From the NCBI GenBank assembly GCA_017626045.1, contig JAGAJP010000050.1, positions 1-64,000 on the forward strand: a DNA stretch of 64,000 nucleotides, in the 5' to 3' direction. The notes beneath the pieces were generated by a model. It had not been told where the DNA came from and ran no database searches. It was given only the letters and a program-made list of their open reading frames with translations. The position numbers and the translations under genes are program-made. The stretch comes from Muribaculaceae bacterium (GTDB taxonomy: Bacteria; Bacteroidota; Bacteroidia; Bacteroidales; Muribaculaceae). Positions 62,927 through 64,000 of this stretch are shown piece by piece; position 1 is the stretch's first letter, and the number at the start of each line of letters is the position of its first letter.

Positions 62927-64000
62927 TCAATTGAGATTCGTGTTCAGGAAATCCACTACTTTTCTATACAACTGAGTTCTGGCATTACACTTGCGCAGCG
63001 AATGATCCATACCGGTGAACACCATCATGTCGAACAGATGTCCCTCGTATGAAAGTTTGGAAGTGTATTTGAGGGTGTTGTAGAAATGCACGTTGTCATC
63101 GCTCGAGCCGCTCATTATAAGGAGTCTGCCCTTTAGTCTATGGGTGCGTCCCATTGCCGAAGCCTCGTTGTAGCCAGCCTCGTTCTGCGCCGGGGTGCGC
63201 ATGAACCGTTCTGTATAGATTGAATCATACCAGCGCCAGTCGGCAACAGCCGCCATAGCCACACCGCACTTGAATGGAGAATTTTCGGCAGACATCTCCA
63301 TGAGGGTCATGTAGCCGCCGTAGCTCCATCCGAAGAGAGACATGCGGGAAGCATCCACATAAGGAAGCGCGGCTATGTTGTTGGCGCCAGCGATCTGGTC
63401 TTCTGTCTCATAACGACCGAGATGCATATAGACACATTTGCACCACTCCTCGCTTCTGCCGCCAGTACCTCTTCCGTCTACAATAGCCACCACATAACCC
63501 GACTGGGCTATGAAGTTCAGACCGTCGAGATGCCAGCGGTTTGTGACCTGCTGAGATTCCGGTCCGTTGTACTGATACATAAGGAGGGGATATTTTCCGG
63601 ACTCGGTGAAGCCGGAAGGTTTCATTATCATAGCGTCCATATCCTCACCTACGGCATTCTTAACTTTAGTCAGTTCGAAGCGGGGCGCAGATGCGAATCT
63701 TGCGGCATACGCCTCATTTAGCTGAAGGTCTGCCGTTTTCTTTCCGGCGGCAGACCAGATTGTATACTGAGGAGGATTTGCGAGATCGCTCCACGACCTC
63801 ATATAATATGAACAGTCAGCGCTGAATGCACACGACTCCCACCCCGGGGTGTCATGCAGGAGCCTCAATACGCCTTTGGCATCCACCGATGCCACGTTGC
63901 GGTTTACCGCACCTAACTTAGTGGTCTGGAAATAGTGCGTACCGACGGCACTTTTGCCGTAGTATGCAGTGACGTTGAAGTCACCGCTGGTGAGCTGACG
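62927..64000 (-). CDS. S9-family prolyl oligopeptidase / DPP IV-like peptidase (C-terminal part)
   Basis: Partial: 357 codons from the right edge to the stop at 62927. The coding frame runs through the GTG at 63895 to the window edge, so the N-terminus is outside. The end of the beta-propeller precedes a hydrolase domain with the nucleophile Ser in LFGWSYGGYMTL, the acid in SGSSDDNVHFYN and His in GMDHSLRK. IVDGRGTGGRSEEW fits the DPP IV subgroup, which frees X-Pro dipeptides in the periplasm. Confidence 0.92.
   Translation of the reverse strand, partial: RQLTSGDFNVTAYYGKSAVGTHYFQTTKLGAVNRNVASVDAKGVLRLLHDTPGWESCAFSADCSYYMRSWSDLANPPQYTIWSAAGKKTADLQLNEAYAARFASAPRFELTKVKNAVGEDMDAMIMKPSGFTESGKYPLLMYQYNGPESQQVTNRWHLDGLNFIAQSGYVVAIVDGRGTGGRSEEWCKCVYMHLGRYETEDQIAGANNIAALPYVDASRMSLFGWSYGGYMTLMEMSAENSPFKCGVAMAAVADWRWYDSIYTERFMRTPAQNEAGYNEASAMGRTHRLKGRLLIMSGSSDDNVHFYNTLKYTSKLSYEGHLFDMMVFTGMDHSLRKCNARTQLYRKVVDFLNTNLN

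Overview
The window looks like a chromosome segment of a Bacteroidales bacterium, most probably a gut Muribaculaceae-type genome (inference). Support comes from recurrent TTTG-N20-TAnnTTTG promoters (for example 39735-39766, 50734-50765, 54493-54524), lipoproteins with LxAAC/SSC lipoboxes, a large plug-domain surface protein, MG2, META and DUF4296 families, and no Shine-Dalgarno-rich leaders. There are no rRNA genes, no CRISPR array and no prophage. One tRNA, tRNA-Ala(GGC), is present.

Left edge (1-8040): a visibly AT-rich island (about 30% GC by eye, against about 50% elsewhere). It carries a class I lanthipeptide modification module: a LanC cyclase, then a LanB dehydratase split into a glutamylation protein and an elimination protein, then an MG2/carboxypeptidase-regulatory/TonB-plug surface protein. 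All four genes are overlapping or abutting. A complete IS982-family element with 9-bp target duplications sits 4 bp upstream of the lanC start codon, separating the operon from its native leader. A 32-codon ORF ending in Cys-Cys-Leu lies just left of the IS and is the only candidate precursor inside the window. No peptidase or exporter is visible, so part of the cluster probably lies to the left.

8-20 kb: mostly minus strand. It holds uvrA with a small lipoprotein, an S4 protein coupled to a two-META-domain lipoprotein, a type II NADH dehydrogenase, a decayed rhodanese gene, a bacterial-PH protein, a palindrome-rich intergenic stretch with a probable orphan sRNA, a CrcB fluoride channel behind tRNA-Ala, an FtsE-like ATPase, an SLC45-like transporter and endonuclease IV.

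20-32 kb: plus strand. It holds an rRNA/tRNA methyltransferase, radA, an A1S_2505-like protein, pyrG overlapping a GH53 galactanase, an ABC-F protein, an M13 peptidase, and a tightly coupled aroE-comEC-sprT run. The sprT end overlaps a convergent DUF4296 lipoprotein by 154 bp. The minus-strand DUF4296-lspA-ileS group, ddl and a Ca2+/Na+ exchanger follow.

39.8-44.7 kb: a small surface-polysaccharide locus with two tandemly duplicated GT2 enzymes facing three minus-strand genes (an unrecognised transferase-like protein, a Stealth phosphotransferase and a GT). 44.7-50.7 kb: a complete glycine-cleavage operon gcvT-gcvH-gcvPA-gcvPB-lpd, with a repeat element lodged between gcvH and gcvPA. 50.8-64 kb: an FtsX/LolC-like permease, an MFS transporter, a helical-repeat protein with a short membrane-protein gene, a TPR protein, an LRR protein, a lipoprotein, rpe, dedA, miaA, a membrane protein and the C-terminal part of an S9 peptidase running off the right edge.

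Two families of dispersed intergenic repeats recur: a MITE-like element with perfect terminal inverted repeats ending in an AAACAACTTCA motif (best copy 11327-11530), and a REP-like GGAGG/CCTCC element often bordered by AATTTAGAATT-type AT tracts (16.45, 48.9, 52.1 and 53.5 kb).
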